This document shows positions 46,085-57,107 of a DNA stretch of 64,000 nucleotides, one piece after another. Within the stretch, counting starts at the first letter, position 1, and the number at the start of each line of letters is the position of its first letter. This stretch comes from ZC4RG20 sp963782445 (lineage in GTDB: Bacteria > Pseudomonadota > Gammaproteobacteria > Steroidobacterales > Rariloculaceae). The notes under the pieces were generated by a model. It searched no databases. It saw nothing but the letters and a program-made list of their open reading frames with translations, and was not told the DNA's origin. The stretch is taken from contig CAWAJM010000001.1 of assembly GCA_963782445.1 (NCBI GenBank), positions 992,001 through 1,056,000 of the forward strand, given 5' to 3'. The position numbers were made by a program, and so were the translations under genes.

Positions 46085-46737
46085 ACGGGAAAATCAACGT
46101 ATCGATTGGCATCGGAATCGCGGCAACGCTGGCGTGCCTCGTTTGCGCGAGGCCGGCCAGTGCTCAGCAGGGACTCGACACGAAGAGCATTCCACAGCCT
46201 AGCGTCCAAGCCGCGAGCTGCGCTCAGGTCGCGTGGAACAAGGACCTGCTCGCGCAGTTTCCGCGAATCGGCGAGGGTTGTCAGGAGGTCGTGGTGTCCG
46301 ACGGCAAGAAGTGGGCCCGTTTTGCAGCCGATTTCGTGCAGCGCAACCGTGACGGCTCCGTTACGTTCGAATTCCAGGACCGTCGTGGTCGGTCGATGGG
46401 AGAGCTCGCCTTGATGCCGGCGCCGGATCAGCGCGTGGCGATCGGCGGGCACGACTACCGTTTTTCCGAACTGTCTCGAGGTCAGGAACTCAACCTGTAT
46501 GTCCCCGAACAGATGTATGCGGTCGCGAGCGAGCCGGGTGCGCCGCCCGGGCAGTTGGCGCAGATCGTGAAGGAACCGGTGCAGGTCGCGCAAGCGGAGC
46601 CGGACCGAACGCCAGAACGCCTTCCGAAGACGGCGGGCCCGCTGCCGCCCTTGGCGCTCGGGGGAGTCGCGTCACTGCTCGCGGGCCTCGTTCTGACGAT
46701 CAGACGCCGAATACGAGCACGCCTCACGGGCAGCTAA
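46081..46737 (+). CDS. LPKTAG-tailed exported protein, likely sortase substrate
   Basis: 218 residues: a signal peptide (VSIGIGIAATLACLVCARPASA), an unrecognised mature domain with two cysteines (Cys47 and Cys67) and strands such as GSVTFEFQDRRGRSMGELAL, then a cell-wall sorting signal. That signal is LPKTAG (181-186), a hydrophobic helix (PLALGGVASLLAGLVLTI) and a positive tail (RRRIRARLTGS). This tripartite C-terminus is exactly what sortases recognise. The GTG start overlaps the sortase stop as GTGA, so enzyme and substrate are translated together. Confidence 0.88.
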   Translation: MNGKINVSIGIGIAATLACLVCARPASAQQGLDTKSIPQPSVQAASCAQVAWNKDLLAQFPRIGEGCQEVVVSDGKKWARFAADFVQRNRDGSVTFEFQDRRGRSMGELALMPAPDQRVAIGGHDYRFSELSRGQELNLYVPEQMYAVASEPGAPPGQLAQIVKEPVQVAQAEPDRTPERLPKTAGPLPPLALGGVASLLAGLVLTIRRRIRARLTGS

Positions 46738-46858
46738 CCCCGACCCTGGCCCGCGCCGACGGCCGTTAACTCGGCGCGAATGCTGGAGGCTTGAAACGGC
46801 GCTGGCGCAGCAAGCACGCATTCGTTCGCAAGACCGAAAATCTCGAAACGAGGACGTC

Positions 46859-47251
46859 ATGAATACTTTACGCAAATGCACTTTCGCACTCGTGCTGCTG
46901 TCCACCATCGGCATGGCCGCATGCAGCAATCCAAAGACCGGTCCCGCGGAGACCGCAGGGAGAAACCTGGATCAGGCGGCGCAATCTGCCGGAAATGCAA
47001 TCAACGACGCAACGGCAAAGACGGGGCAGGCAATCAGCGACACGGCGATCACGTCCAAGGTCAAGGCGGCGATCCTCGCCGAGTCCGGCCTCAAGGGCAT
47101 GCAGATCCACGTCGAGACCTCGAACGACGTGGTCACGCTCACGGGAACGGTCGATTCGCAGGCCGACAGCGACAAAGCCGCTTCGATCGCGAAAGGCGTC
47201 GACGGCGTGAAGGACGTCGACAATCAGCTCGCCGTGCACTCGAGCGATTGA
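46859..47251 (+). CDS. BON-domain lipoprotein (OsmY-like)
   Basis: 130 residues. A lipoprotein signal ends in GMAAC (lipobox Cys), then a small helical linker (DQAAQSAGNAINDATAKTGQ) and one BON domain (about 60-128) with SKVKAAILAESGLKGMQIHV, VVTLTGTVDSQADSDKA and VDGVKDVDNQLAV. BON proteins bind membranes or surfaces and are often induced by osmotic or envelope stress. It sits just before the MgtA-type ATPase gene. Confidence 0.9.
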   Translation: MNTLRKCTFALVLLSTIGMAACSNPKTGPAETAGRNLDQAAQSAGNAINDATAKTGQAISDTAITSKVKAAILAESGLKGMQIHVETSNDVVTLTGTVDSQADSDKAASIAKGVDGVKDVDNQLAVHSSD

Positions 47252-47273
47252 GGCCGATTTCGGCGCCCGGCGG

Positions 47274-49940
47274 GTGCGGTTCGGCGGACTCCTGTCGGGC
47301 TCCTGTGGCCCGGATCACGGCTCGTATGGCCACGGCTTGGGGCGCGGTGTCGCCGCGACGCTCTCCGAAAAGCGGGAAGCGCCGGATTTCTGGAGCGGTC
47401 CGGTCGCGGCCCTGCTGGACCGGCTCGACACGCATGCTGGCGAAGGCCTTTCCTCGGCCGAGGCGATCGCACGGCTGGCAGCGCTCGGGCCCAACCGCAT
47501 CTCGGGTCAGCCGCGGCGCCGACTGCTGCTGGACTTTCTCGCCCGGTTTCGTAACCCGCTGATTCTGATGCTCCTCGTCGCCGCCGCGGTGTCGGCAGCG
47601 ACGCAGGATCCCGCGAGCTTCGTCATCATCACGACGATCGTGCTGCTATCCGTGATTCTGGATTTCGTTCAGGAGCATCGCGCCGAGAGCGCGGCCGACA
47701 AGCTTCGCGAGAGTGTCGCCCTGCAGGTGTCCGTGCTGCGCGACGGCGCGGTTCACGACGTCGCGGCCGTCGAGATCGTCGCCGGCGATGTCGTGATGCT
47801 CGAGGCCGGAGCCCTCGTGCCGGCCGACTGTCGGCTCGTCGAGTCCAAGGACCTCTTCGTCAACGAAGCGCTCTTGACGGGCGAGGCCTATCCCGCGGAA
47901 AAACAAGCGCAGGATTCGACGGAGGGCCAGGCGCGAGACCTTGCGGCGCCGCCCAACGCCCTCTTCATGGGCAGCTCGGTCCTCAGCGGCACCGCCAGAG
48001 CCGTCGTCGTCGCGACCGGACGCGACACGCGGTTGGGCGGGATCTCAGGTGCTTTGGCCACAGCGCCACCGCCGACCGCTTTCGCGCTCGGCATCAGGGA
48101 CTTCGGCATGCTCATCGTGCGGCTGACCGTGCTCTTGGTCCTGTTCGTGCTGCTCGTGAACCTATTGCTCGCGCGCCCGCTGCTGGAATCCTTCCTGTTC
48201 GCCCTGGCGCTTGCAGTCGGCCTCACGCCCGAGCTGCTGCCCATGGTGGTTTCCGTCACACTCGCGCACGGCGCGCTGCGGATGTCCGGCAAGGACGTCA
48301 TCGTGAAGCGGCTGTCGGCGATCCACGATTTCGGCAGCATGGACGTGCTCTGCAGCGACAAGACGGGCACGCTGACCGAGGCACGCATCAAGCTCATCCG
48401 GCAGGTCGACCTGACCGGCAAGGAGAGCCGTAACGTTCTGCAGCTCGCCTATCTCAACGCCGCGTTCGAGACCGGGCTCAAGAGCCCGCTGGACCAAGCC
48501 ATCCTGGAGGCGCAGCCGATCGACCTCGCCGGTTGGCGGAAGCTCGACGAGGTGCCGTTCGATTTCGAGCGCCGCCGCGTCTCGGTGCTGGTCGAGCGCG
48601 ACGGCACGCGCATGCTTGTGGTCAAGGGCGCGCCGGAGGATGTCCTCAAGCTGGCGTCGCGATATCAAGGCGCGGGCGATGGCGACGCGCGCCCGCTTGA
48701 TGACGCAGCACGCGAAATGGCGCGCCGTACCTTCGAGAACCTCGGCGTCGAAGGTTTCCGGGCGCTCGGTGTCGCCTGGCGCGTGGTCGAGCCGGACCGA
48801 GATCACGCCCACCTCGACGACGAAGCCGATCTCATTTTTGCAGGCTTTGCAGCCTTCCTCGACCCGCCGAAGGCAAGCGCGCGCCCAGCGCTGGAGTCGC
48901 TCGCCCGTCTGAATGTGGGCGTTAAGGTCGTCACCGGTGATAACGAGCATGTCACCGCGCACGTCTGCCAGGAACTCGGGCTCGAGATCAGGGGTGTGCT
49001 GACCGGACCTGCGCTTGCCGAGCTCACGGACGAGGCACTGACGGCGCGGCTCGGCGACATCAACTTGTTCTGCCGTGTGTCGCCGCCGCAGAAGGCGCGG
49101 ATAATCCGGGCACTGAGGCGTCGCGGCCACGTCGTCGGCTATCTCGGTGACGGCATCAACGACGCCCCCTCGCTGCACGCCGCCGATGTCGGACTGTCGG
49201 TGGAGGGGGCCGCGGACGTCGCCAAGGAGGCGGCGACGATGATCCTTCTCCGCAACGACCTTGGCGTGCTCGCCGAAGGCGTGCGCGAAGGACGGCGGAC
49301 ATTCGCCAACATCATGAAATACATCATGATGGGCACGAGCTCGAATTTCGGGAACATGTTCTCCATGGCCGGCGGCGTGCTGTTCCTTCCGTTCCTGCCG
49401 ATGCTTCCCGTCCAGATCCTTCTCAACAACCTGCTCTACGATGTGTCGGAGACGGCAATACCCCTGGACGATGTCGATGAGGAGATGATCGAGCGTCCCC
49501 GGCACTGGAACATGCACTTCGTGCGCGATTTCGCCTTCGTGATGGGGCCGGTCAGCTCGCTGTTCGATTTCCTGACCTTTGGTCTGCTGCTCTGGGTTTT
49601 CGGGGCGGGCGAAGGCTTGTTTCACACGGGCTGGTTCGTGGAGTCGCTAATGACTCAGGTGCTGGTCATTTTCGTCATCCGCACTCGCGGCTCTCCGTTC
49701 GCGAGCCGGCCGCACCCGCTTCTGACGGCGACATCGTTGGCCGCCGTGACCTTGGCCGTGCTGCTGCCTTATACGCCGCTCGGCGGCTGGTTCGGCTTCG
49801 CGCCGCCGCCGCTCGCGCTGCTGGCGGCGCTGGCGGGCATGACGGCGGTATACCTCGTGTTCGTGCAGTTCGTGAAGCAGTGGTTCTATTCACGAGCCCG
49901 CGTCCGGGCTCTCATGGGTGACGCATCTCCATCGCCATAA
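47274..49940 (+). CDS. mgtA: MgtA/MgtB-type P-type ATPase
   Basis: 888 residues, the usual MgtA size. Motifs: LLTGEAYPAEK (actuator), CSDKTGTLTE with the phosphorylated Asp near residue 362, GYLGDGINDAPSLHAAD, and the MgtA signature TSSNFGNMFSMAGG followed by ILLNNLLYDVSETAIPLDDVD in the C-terminal helices. MgtA/MgtB import Mg2+; the family assignment is firm, the exact ion less so. GTG 47274 gives a glycine-rich unlikely N-terminus, and a TTG near 47337 is an alternative start. There is no recognisable mgtA leader in the short upstream gap. Confidence 0.88.
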   Translation: MRFGGLLSGSCGPDHGSYGHGLGRGVAATLSEKREAPDFWSGPVAALLDRLDTHAGEGLSSAEAIARLAALGPNRISGQPRRRLLLDFLARFRNPLILMLLVAAAVSAATQDPASFVIITTIVLLSVILDFVQEHRAESAADKLRESVALQVSVLRDGAVHDVAAVEIVAGDVVMLEAGALVPADCRLVESKDLFVNEALLTGEAYPAEKQAQDSTEGQARDLAAPPNALFMGSSVLSGTARAVVVATGRDTRLGGISGALATAPPPTAFALGIRDFGMLIVRLTVLLVLFVLLVNLLLARPLLESFLFALALAVGLTPELLPMVVSVTLAHGALRMSGKDVIVKRLSAIHDFGSMDVLCSDKTGTLTEARIKLIRQVDLTGKESRNVLQLAYLNAAFETGLKSPLDQAILEAQPIDLAGWRKLDEVPFDFERRRVSVLVERDGTRMLVVKGAPEDVLKLASRYQGAGDGDARPLDDAAREMARRTFENLGVEGFRALGVAWRVVEPDRDHAHLDDEADLIFAGFAAFLDPPKASARPALESLARLNVGVKVVTGDNEHVTAHVCQELGLEIRGVLTGPALAELTDEALTARLGDINLFCRVSPPQKARIIRALRRRGHVVGYLGDGINDAPSLHAADVGLSVEGAADVAKEAATMILLRNDLGVLAEGVREGRRTFANIMKYIMMGTSSNFGNMFSMAGGVLFLPFLPMLPVQILLNNLLYDVSETAIPLDDVDEEMIERPRHWNMHFVRDFAFVMGPVSSLFDFLTFGLLLWVFGAGEGLFHTGWFVESLMTQVLVIFVIRTRGSPFASRPHPLLTATSLAAVTLAVLLPYTPLGGWFGFAPPPLALLAALAGMTAVYLVFVQFVKQWFYSRARVRALMGDASPSP

Positions 49941-50228
49941 TGCGCAACGGATACCGTCCGGCATTCCTTCGTTCGCATCCCGGCATTCAATGCATCAGGA
50001 CTCATTACTTGCGTCAATGACGTGTCGGTGGTCGTTCCACAGCCGCACCACCGGGTCTTCCGGCCCGTGCTCGTAGCGACGATGCCGAGCGCGGCCGTGC
50101 TCAGGAAGAAACAGCAGGCGGCGGCCGGCTCGAGCCCGAGTCGGCGAGCGGTGAACCGGTCTGCCCGGCCGATGGTTACATCATGCAGTTGCTTTTCCTA
50201 TCCGCCGATTGGCTTGCACGGCGCTTCT

Positions 50229-51197
50229 TCAGAGGATTCGGCAGAGTCCTTCGAGGTCATCCGGCGCGCCGAGTTCTTCGGAGAGCGCGCCCTTCGTTCG
50301 CGAATTGGTCTCCGACGCGCCGCGCTCCCGCACGGCTTCGGCGCCTCTCACGACGTCCAGCAACTCGTTCGTGATGGACTCCTGCCGCCGGCGGTGAAAC
50401 GCGATCCGGAGTTCCTCGCTCCGGTCGGCGAGCGTCTTCTCCGCAACCTGCATGGCGGCCAAGCGGCTCGCGTTCTCGGCGGACAGCGACTCGGCCGAGG
50501 CGCGAAAGAGCGAGACGAAGAAGTACTGCTGCACCAACGTGGCGAGCAGTCGGCCGCGGTCCATGGTGTGCATGGGTAGACTGCGCGACGGCCAACGCCC
50601 CTTCTCCGCGGCTCGGAAGCGAGCGAGGTCCACCGGAAGCAGCTGCACGCCGACGGCGTGGCAGCGGCCGCCGGCAGGGCGATTGTGCAGCAGATACACA
50701 CGATGCGCCAGCCGCTCGCGCTGCCACGCATCGATCTCCAGCAGGACCTGCCTCACGGTGTGTGTGATGCGTGCAGCGGACCCGGGCACCGGCAGCTCCG
50801 CCGCGAACGCGAAACCCGCGGGCTCGAGCAGGGCTCTCAGGCGCGCCCCGACCGCGATCACTATCGGCGTCTGCCCGCCGGCGGCTGCTTCCGCGAGCCG
50901 TTCGCGTGCGTAGTTGGCCATGTCTTCGTTGAAACGCCCGCAGAGCCCATGGTCCGATCCGAAGACGACGGCGCCGACGCGCTGCGGCAGCCGTGACGGT
51001 GTGGGCGGGGGCGCCTGCGCATCGCGCAGCACGGCCTGCAAGCCGCGCTCGACCGTGCGGTGATAGTCGGCGAGTGAGCGCACGGCCTGGTCGTATTGGC
51101 GGATGTTGACGGCGGCTAGGGTCTTCATGGTCCGCACGACGACCTCGAGGTTGCCGTACGTGTCGAGTCGGCGGCCGAGTTGGTCGAGCGTTTCCAT
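50229..51197 (-). CDS. atpG: N-type ATPase gamma subunit
   Basis: 322 residues; the central stalk of the F1 head. The N-terminal helix (ETLDQLGRRLDTYGNLEVVVRTMKT-type start) and C-terminal RRRQESITNELLDVVRGAEA form the rotating coiled coil, and VVFGSDHGLCGRFNE is a conserved strand-loop of the Rossmann-like part. It is longer and more divergent than housekeeping gamma, as expected for the N-ATPase lineage. Last gene of the nine-gene operon, two bases after atpA. Confidence 0.92.
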   Translation of the reverse strand: METLDQLGRRLDTYGNLEVVVRTMKTLAAVNIRQYDQAVRSLADYHRTVERGLQAVLRDAQAPPPTPSRLPQRVGAVVFGSDHGLCGRFNEDMANYARERLAEAAAGGQTPIVIAVGARLRALLEPAGFAFAAELPVPGSAARITHTVRQVLLEIDAWQRERLAHRVYLLHNRPAGGRCHAVGVQLLPVDLARFRAAEKGRWPSRSLPMHTMDRGRLLATLVQQYFFVSLFRASAESLSAENASRLAAMQVAEKTLADRSEELRIAFHRRRQESITNELLDVVRGAEAVRERGASETNSRTKGALSEELGAPDDLEGLCRIL

Positions 51198-51199
51198 GC

Positions 51200-52717
51200 C
51201 TAGACTTTGTGTCCGGCGGCAGCGATAACGCGGCGCGTGAGCGCCTCCAGTGCCGACCAGTCGCCGGCGGCCGGGCCGGCGGGCGAGCCGAGGCGCTCAC
51301 CGAGCCCAGGGTACTCGGCGCGCAGAAGCTGCTGCAGAGCGTTATCGATGCCGTCGAGCGTCTCGAGCGGCACGCCGTCGAGCAGGCCGGACACGGCCGC
51401 GTGCAAAATCGCGAGCTGCTCGGCCGGCCCCAAGGGAGCGTGCTCCGGCTGTTTGAGCACGCTGCGTACGCGGCGGCCCCGCTCGATCGTCGCGCGGGTC
51501 GCGTCGTCGAGACGGGTCGCGAAGCGCGCGAAGGTTTCGAGCTCTTCGAACTGAGCGTAAGCGAGTCGCAGGGCGCCGCCCACGTCGGCGTAGGCCGGCA
51601 GCTGCGCCTTGCCGCCGACGCGGGATACCGACTTGCCTACGTCCACGGCAGGCAACATCCCCTTGCGGAAGAGCTCGGGTGACACGTAGATCTGACCGTC
51701 CGTGATCGAAATGAGGTTGGTCGGAATGTAAGCCGCGATGTCCTGTGCCTGGGTCTCGACGATCGGCAGCGCCGTGAGCGAGCCGCCTCCGCGCTCGGCG
51801 CGCAAGTGCGTCGCACGCTCGAGCATGCGCGAATGGACGTAAAAAATGTCGCCCGGAAACGCTTCGCGTCCAGCCGGCCGCCGCAGCAGCAGAGAGAGCT
51901 CGCGGTAGGCGCGCGCGTGCCGCGTGAGATCGTCGTAAACGATGAGCACGTCGCGCCCGCGTTCCATGAAGTATTCCGCGATGGTGGTCGCGGCGTAAGG
52001 CGTGACGAACTGCAGCCCCGGCGTGTCTTCGCCCGAGGCGACCACCACGACGCTGTAGTCGAGAGCGCCGTGTTCCGCGAGCGTCTCTACGACCCGGGCC
52101 ACGGCCGTTCCGCGTTGGCCGAGCGCACAATAGACGCAAATGACGCCGGTCTGGCGCTGATTGAGGATCGCGTCCACCGCGATCGTCGTCTTGCCCGTCT
52201 GGCGGTCGCCTACGACGAGCTCGCGCTGCCCCCGACCGATCGGAACCAGTGCGTCGACGACCTTGAGCCCGGTTGCGAGCGGCACGCTCACGGGAGCGCG
52301 GTCCATGATCGCCGGTGCTTCGCGTTCGACCGGATTGCGCCCGCTCGCGGCTATCGGTCCGCGGCCGTCGAGCGGGCGGCCGCGGGCGTCGAGCACGCGG
52401 CCGAGCAAGCCGTCGCCGACGGGGGTGTCGACAAGGCGACCCGTTCCGTGCACCTCGGCCCCGGCGCCGAGCCCCTCCGACGAATCGAGCAGGACGACGC
52501 CCACGAGGTCCGGCTCGAGATTGACGGCGATGCCGAGCAAGCCGGATGGGAACTCGACGAGCTCTTCGGAACCGACGCCGGGTAAGCCCCGCACGTGCGC
52601 GACCCCGCCGCCAACGTCTACGACCGTACCGACCTCTCGTGCGCGAGGGGGGGCTGGGGACTCTTCGAGCGTGCGCTCCAGCTCCGCCCATGTCTCGTCG
52701 AGCAGCTCCCGCAACAT
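51200..52717 (-). CDS. atpA: N-type ATPase alpha subunit
   Basis: 505 residues. Walker A is GDRQTGKT, with VGRG-like PIGRGQREL before it, and the family strings [20 protein letters not shown] and [20 protein letters not shown]. Alpha subunits bind non-catalytic nucleotide and alternate with beta in the F1 hexamer. The start ATG shares one base with the stop of atpF (TGATG), so translation is coupled. Confidence 0.95.
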   Translation of the reverse strand: MLRELLDETWAELERTLEESPAPPRAREVGTVVDVGGGVAHVRGLPGVGSEELVEFPSGLLGIAVNLEPDLVGVVLLDSSEGLGAGAEVHGTGRLVDTPVGDGLLGRVLDARGRPLDGRGPIAASGRNPVEREAPAIMDRAPVSVPLATGLKVVDALVPIGRGQRELVVGDRQTGKTTIAVDAILNQRQTGVICVYCALGQRGTAVARVVETLAEHGALDYSVVVVASGEDTPGLQFVTPYAATTIAEYFMERGRDVLIVYDDLTRHARAYRELSLLLRRPAGREAFPGDIFYVHSRMLERATHLRAERGGGSLTALPIVETQAQDIAAYIPTNLISITDGQIYVSPELFRKGMLPAVDVGKSVSRVGGKAQLPAYADVGGALRLAYAQFEELETFARFATRLDDATRATIERGRRVRSVLKQPEHAPLGPAEQLAILHAAVSGLLDGVPLETLDGIDNALQQLLRAEYPGLGERLGSPAGPAAGDWSALEALTRRVIAAAGHKV

Positions 52718-53487
52718 CAGGCGTGCCCGGCACCGGCGACCGTGTACGCGGCCAGTTTCGCGCCGACCCGCTCATCGACGCTCGAAAGGTAGTCGTCGAC
52801 ATTCCAACTCAGCTTATAGCCGGCGCGCGCGATCTCGACTCCGCACAACAGGTCACGGTCGCGTTCGAAGCGGACTTCGACGGCCGCGCCGAGCCGTTCC
52901 CCGAGGGCCGCTCGCGCGTATTCGCGCGTGTCTTCGTCGAGATCGAAGGCGGAGGTCAGGCGCAGCGTGCCTTCGCCCTGCGTCAGGCGCTCGCGCTCGC
53001 TTCGCGGCAGGGTCGCGAGATGTTTCAGAAATACGTCGATTGCCTGCCGCTCGAGCGCAGTCTCCGCCACGTCCGCCAGCGCCTTGCGCGCGATGCGGAG
53101 CGCCCCCTGGCCGAGCTCGAGCCTGAGCCCGGCGGAAAAGTCGTCCCGCTCCTGCCGGAGTTGCTCGAGCCACTTTGCCCGCTGACGTTCGATGTCCTCG
53201 CGCGCAGCCTCTATCAGGCGAACCTTCTCCTGTTCGGCCGCGTCGCGCGCCGCGTCCATGCGCTTGGCGCAGTCCTCGTCGAACGCGCGCACCTTGTCGC
53301 AGTACTCCTGTTCCCGTGCCCCGGCGAGCTGCTCGCGGTCCCGTGCCTCATCGAGCCGGCTGGCGATGCCCCGCTCGCGCGCGGCCATGGCATTTATCAC
53401 GGGCTTGTACAGGAACCGCTTGAGCAGCCAGACGAGGAGCAGGAAATTGACGAGCTGTGCACTGGTGGTGATCCAGTCGATCTGCAT
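52717..53487 (-). CDS. atpF: N-type ATPase b subunit
   Basis: 256 residues, longer than the ~156 of standard b subunits. One N-terminal helix ([19 protein letters not shown]) followed by a long charged coiled coil (residues about 35-130) and a C-terminal region resembling delta subunit. N-ATPase operons lack a separate delta gene, and this fused or extended b is typical. It forms the stator linking a to F1. Confidence 0.92.
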   Translation of the reverse strand: MQIDWITTSAQLVNFLLLVWLLKRFLYKPVINAMAARERGIASRLDEARDREQLAGAREQEYCDKVRAFDEDCAKRMDAARDAAEQEKVRLIEAAREDIERQRAKWLEQLRQERDDFSAGLRLELGQGALRIARKALADVAETALERQAIDVFLKHLATLPRSERERLTQGEGTLRLTSAFDLDEDTREYARAALGERLGAAVEVRFERDRDLLCGVEIARAGYKLSWNVDDYLSSVDERVGAKLAAYTVAGAGHA

Positions 53488-53489
53488 GA

Positions 53490-53768
53490 CTAGCCCCCGG
53501 CGCGAGTCAACATCGCGTCCCAGAAGGGATTCGCGAAGATCAGAATCAGGGCCACGACAAAGCAGTAGATCGCCGTGGATTCGATCATGGCGAGCCCGAC
53601 GAAAAGCGTGCGCGTGATCGTGCCGGCGGAGTCCGGCTGCTGAGCGAGCGACGCGAGCGCCTGCGCGACGGCGCGACCCTCACCGAGCGCCGGTCCGACC
53701 GAGCCGATGGCTATGGTCATGCCGGCCGTAAAAATCGAGATTAATCCAATCAGCGACAAGCTGTTCAT
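53490..53768 (-). CDS. atpE: N-type ATPase c subunit (rotor ring)
   Basis: 92 residues, two helices. Each helix has a carboxylate: Glu30 in GPALGEGRAVAQAL and Glu63 in AMIESTAIYCF, with Ser64, Thr65 and Tyr68. The E-S-T-x-x-Y pattern is the ligand set seen in Na+-binding c rings; two carboxylates per hairpin are known from N-ATPases and some Na+ synthases. Ion specificity (Na+ or H+) is therefore unsettled from sequence. It lies two bases before atpF. Confidence 0.94.
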   Translation of the reverse strand: MNSLSLIGLISIFTAGMTIAIGSVGPALGEGRAVAQALASLAQQPDSAGTITRTLFVGLAMIESTAIYCFVVALILIFANPFWDAMLTRAGG

Positions 53769-53833
53769 CTGGCCTCCTCAAATGGTCGTACCGAAACCGG
53801 GTCTGCGCAGGTCCTGACGGGGCACCATTTTGC

Positions 53834-54538
53834 TCACCGTTCGTCCGAAACCGCGTCCGCGTTACTCTTACGCGCACGCGCCGAAGTCGCGGCGGCGATG
53901 TAGACCATGGCGAGCACCGCGAAGATGTAAGCTTGGATCATGCCGGTGAGAAGACCGAGCAACTGCATGACCACGGGAAAGAAGAAGGGCACGAGCCCCA
54001 GCAGGACCGCTGCGATGATCGTGCCGCTCAATACGTTCCCATACAGGCGCACGGCCAATGCGACGGTCCGCGAGAGCTCGCCGATAATGTTGAACGGCAG
54101 CATTAGCAACGTAGGCCGAACGTAATGCTTGAGATAGGTCGGCAGGCCTTCTCCGGCGACGCCGAACAGCGGCACGGCCACGAACACCGCGATCGCGAGC
54201 GCCGTCGTCGTCGACAGCGATGCGGTCGGCGGCACGTATCCCGGCACGACGGCCAACAGATTCAACGTCGCTATGTAGACGAACAAGGTGCCGACGAAGG
54301 GCAGGTAGGGGCCCGGATCCCGGCGGCTGATCTCGCGAATCTGGTCGACCATCGCCGTGACGAGGACTTCGATAAGGTTCTGCCAACGGGACATCTTCGC
54401 GCCCGTCGAGAGCCGCCGCGTGACGAGCCATGCGCCGAGCACGAGCAGCGTCATGATGGCCCAGGTGAAGACGAGCGTCGCATTGATTTCGACTGGGCCG
54501 ACAGTCGCGAGCACGATGCCGTCCGGGCCGATGCTCAC
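53834..54538 (-). CDS. atpB: N-type ATPase a subunit
   Basis: About 234 residues with five or six helices. The functional Arg is in the helix MLPFNIIGELSRTVALAVRLYGNVLSG (split here by function: ELSRTVALAVRLYGN), close to the c ring. GTG 54538 overlaps the stop of atpR as GTGA; a much longer open frame upstream is arginine-rich and not used. Together with the c ring it forms the ion path. Confidence 0.92.
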   Translation of the reverse strand: MSIGPDGIVLATVGPVEINATLVFTWAIMTLLVLGAWLVTRRLSTGAKMSRWQNLIEVLVTAMVDQIREISRRDPGPYLPFVGTLFVYIATLNLLAVVPGYVPPTASLSTTTALAIAVFVAVPLFGVAGEGLPTYLKHYVRPTLLMLPFNIIGELSRTVALAVRLYGNVLSGTIIAAVLLGLVPFFFPVVMQLLGLLTGMIQAYIFAVLAMVYIAAATSARARKSNADAVSDER

Positions 54539-54831
54539 CCTCGCGCCTCCGATTCGGATCGGAGCTCGATGCGCCTCACGAGCAAGCCGCGCGCGATTAC
54601 AAAACCGACGAGGCCGCCCACGAGCGCCTGCCAGCCGCCCAAGCGTCCTAGAGCCAAGAACACCGCCACGGCCGCCGCCAGGCGAACGATCAACGTGCCG
54701 CCCATCCACAGCGCGGGCCGCTTGCTTTCGGGCAGCTGCTGCACGCAGAGCCAGAGCGTCTTGAGGTAAGCCCAAGCGAGTGCCGCGCCCGCCAAAAGGC
54801 CCGCGACGGCCGTGCCCGTGTGGCTGATCAC
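54535..54831 (-). CDS. atpR: N-ATPase-associated AtpR membrane protein
   Basis: 98 residues with three hydrophobic helices (TAVAGLLAGAALAWAYLKTLW, LIVRLAAAVAVFLALG, ALVGGLVGFVIARGLLV). Position between atpQ and atpB and size identify it as AtpR, a small protein found only in N-ATPase operons. It is thought to have charged residues that may interact with the rotor during assembly; its role is not settled. Confidence 0.85.
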   Translation of the reverse strand: MISHTGTAVAGLLAGAALAWAYLKTLWLCVQQLPESKRPALWMGGTLIVRLAAAVAVFLALGRLGGWQALVGGLVGFVIARGLLVRRIELRSESEARG

Positions 54832-54861
54832 GCGCCGCCCTCCGTTCGCCCGCGGCCCACC

Positions 54862-55176
54862 TCAGTGGTTCTCCATCTCTTGCTTAATCCAATACCAGGC
54901 GTTGAGGCAGCCGACGGCCATGCCGACGAGGAGCAGCGTCAGCGTCCACGAAACGCGGCTCGGCCAGTGCGAGTCGATCCAGACACCGAGTCCGATACCG
55001 ATCAGCGTCGGAATCGCGATCGACCAGCCGACGAGCCCGAAGAATCCTATCGAGAACCAGATGCTGCGGTTCCTTTCGCGCAGCGCCTTGCGGCGGCGCT
55101 GTGCCTTGCGCGCTACGTCGGTGCGAAAGCGCTCCTCGGCGTCCCGTTCGTCTCGCTTTTCGGACCCGTCAGTCAT
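54862..55176 (-). CDS. atpQ: N-ATPase-associated AtpQ (AtpZ/AtpI-like)
   Basis: About 104 residues: a charged N-terminal half (DAEERFRTDVARKAQRRRKA) then two helices (IGFFGLVGWSIAIPTLIGIGL and TLTLLLVGMAVGCLNAWYWI). This is the AtpI/AtpZ-type protein called AtpQ in N-ATPase operons and may help assembly or Mg2+/Ca2+ supply. ATG 55176 is eight bases inside the end of atpC, a tight overlap. Confidence 0.85.
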   Translation of the reverse strand: MTDGSEKRDERDAEERFRTDVARKAQRRRKALRERNRSIWFSIGFFGLVGWSIAIPTLIGIGLGVWIDSHWPSRVSWTLTLLLVGMAVGCLNAWYWIKQEMENH

Positions 55177-55564
55177 GCATCCTCGACTCCGCGTCGAACA
55201 GGCCCCGCAGCGCGGCGGCCTCGAGTCGCGCGAGCGCCGATCGGGCGCGGCGCTCCTCGTCCTCGACGACACGGAACGTCGCCTCGACCTGAGCCTGGAG
55301 CGCGCCAAGGTCTTGGCCCGCGACGGCCCCGAGCACCGACACGAGGACCTCGTCGCCGCACTTCACGAGCGTGCCTTGGTCCACGGCGGCGAGCCGCTCC
55401 TCGCCGTCGCTCGTCGTGTAGTACAGGATGCCCGGTACGAGCGCGGCCACGAAATCGACGTGGCGCGGCAACAGGCAGAAGAAGCCGTTCTCGGCCTCGG
55501 CGATGACCTTGGTGACATCCACGTCGAGTAGGACCTCGGTCGGCAGCAACACTCGCAAGCGCAT
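55169..55564 (-). CDS. atpC: N-type ATPase epsilon subunit
   Basis: 131 residues: an N-terminal beta sandwich (LLPTEVLLDVDVTKVIAEAE, FFCLLPRHVDFVAALVPGIL) and a C-terminal helical hairpin (EDEERRARSALARLEAAAL). It connects gamma to the c ring and usually inhibits hydrolysis. Its position second in the operon, rather than last as in standard atp operons, is an N-ATPase mark. Confidence 0.92.
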   Translation of the reverse strand: MRLRVLLPTEVLLDVDVTKVIAEAENGFFCLLPRHVDFVAALVPGILYYTTSDGEERLAAVDQGTLVKCGDEVLVSVLGAVAGQDLGALQAQVEATFRVVEDEERRARSALARLEAAALRGLFDAESRMHD

Positions 55565-55589
55565 ACACTTTACTCCCGAGCCGGGCCGC

Positions 55590-56981
<1,392 letters not shown>

Positions 56982-57107
56982 TCAGTTTGCCAATCGCAGC
57001 GGCTGCGCGCCACCCGCGCGCTTGTGCGGCTCGGCGAGCATCACCCTGGTCGTCCTCGCGTGCGACGAACGTGGCCCGCACGATGATGTTGTTCGAGGCG
57101 GTGGCCG

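Noticed and set aside
48162..49625. A 487-residue frame antisense to the MgtA-type ATPase
   Set aside because: Shadow frame; the ATPase motifs on the plus strand explain the conservation of the open frame.
53834..54775. 313-residue version of the N-ATPase a subunit
   Set aside because: The first ~79 residues are Arg/Gly-rich and overlap atpR; the GTGA-coupled start at 54538 gives the expected protein.
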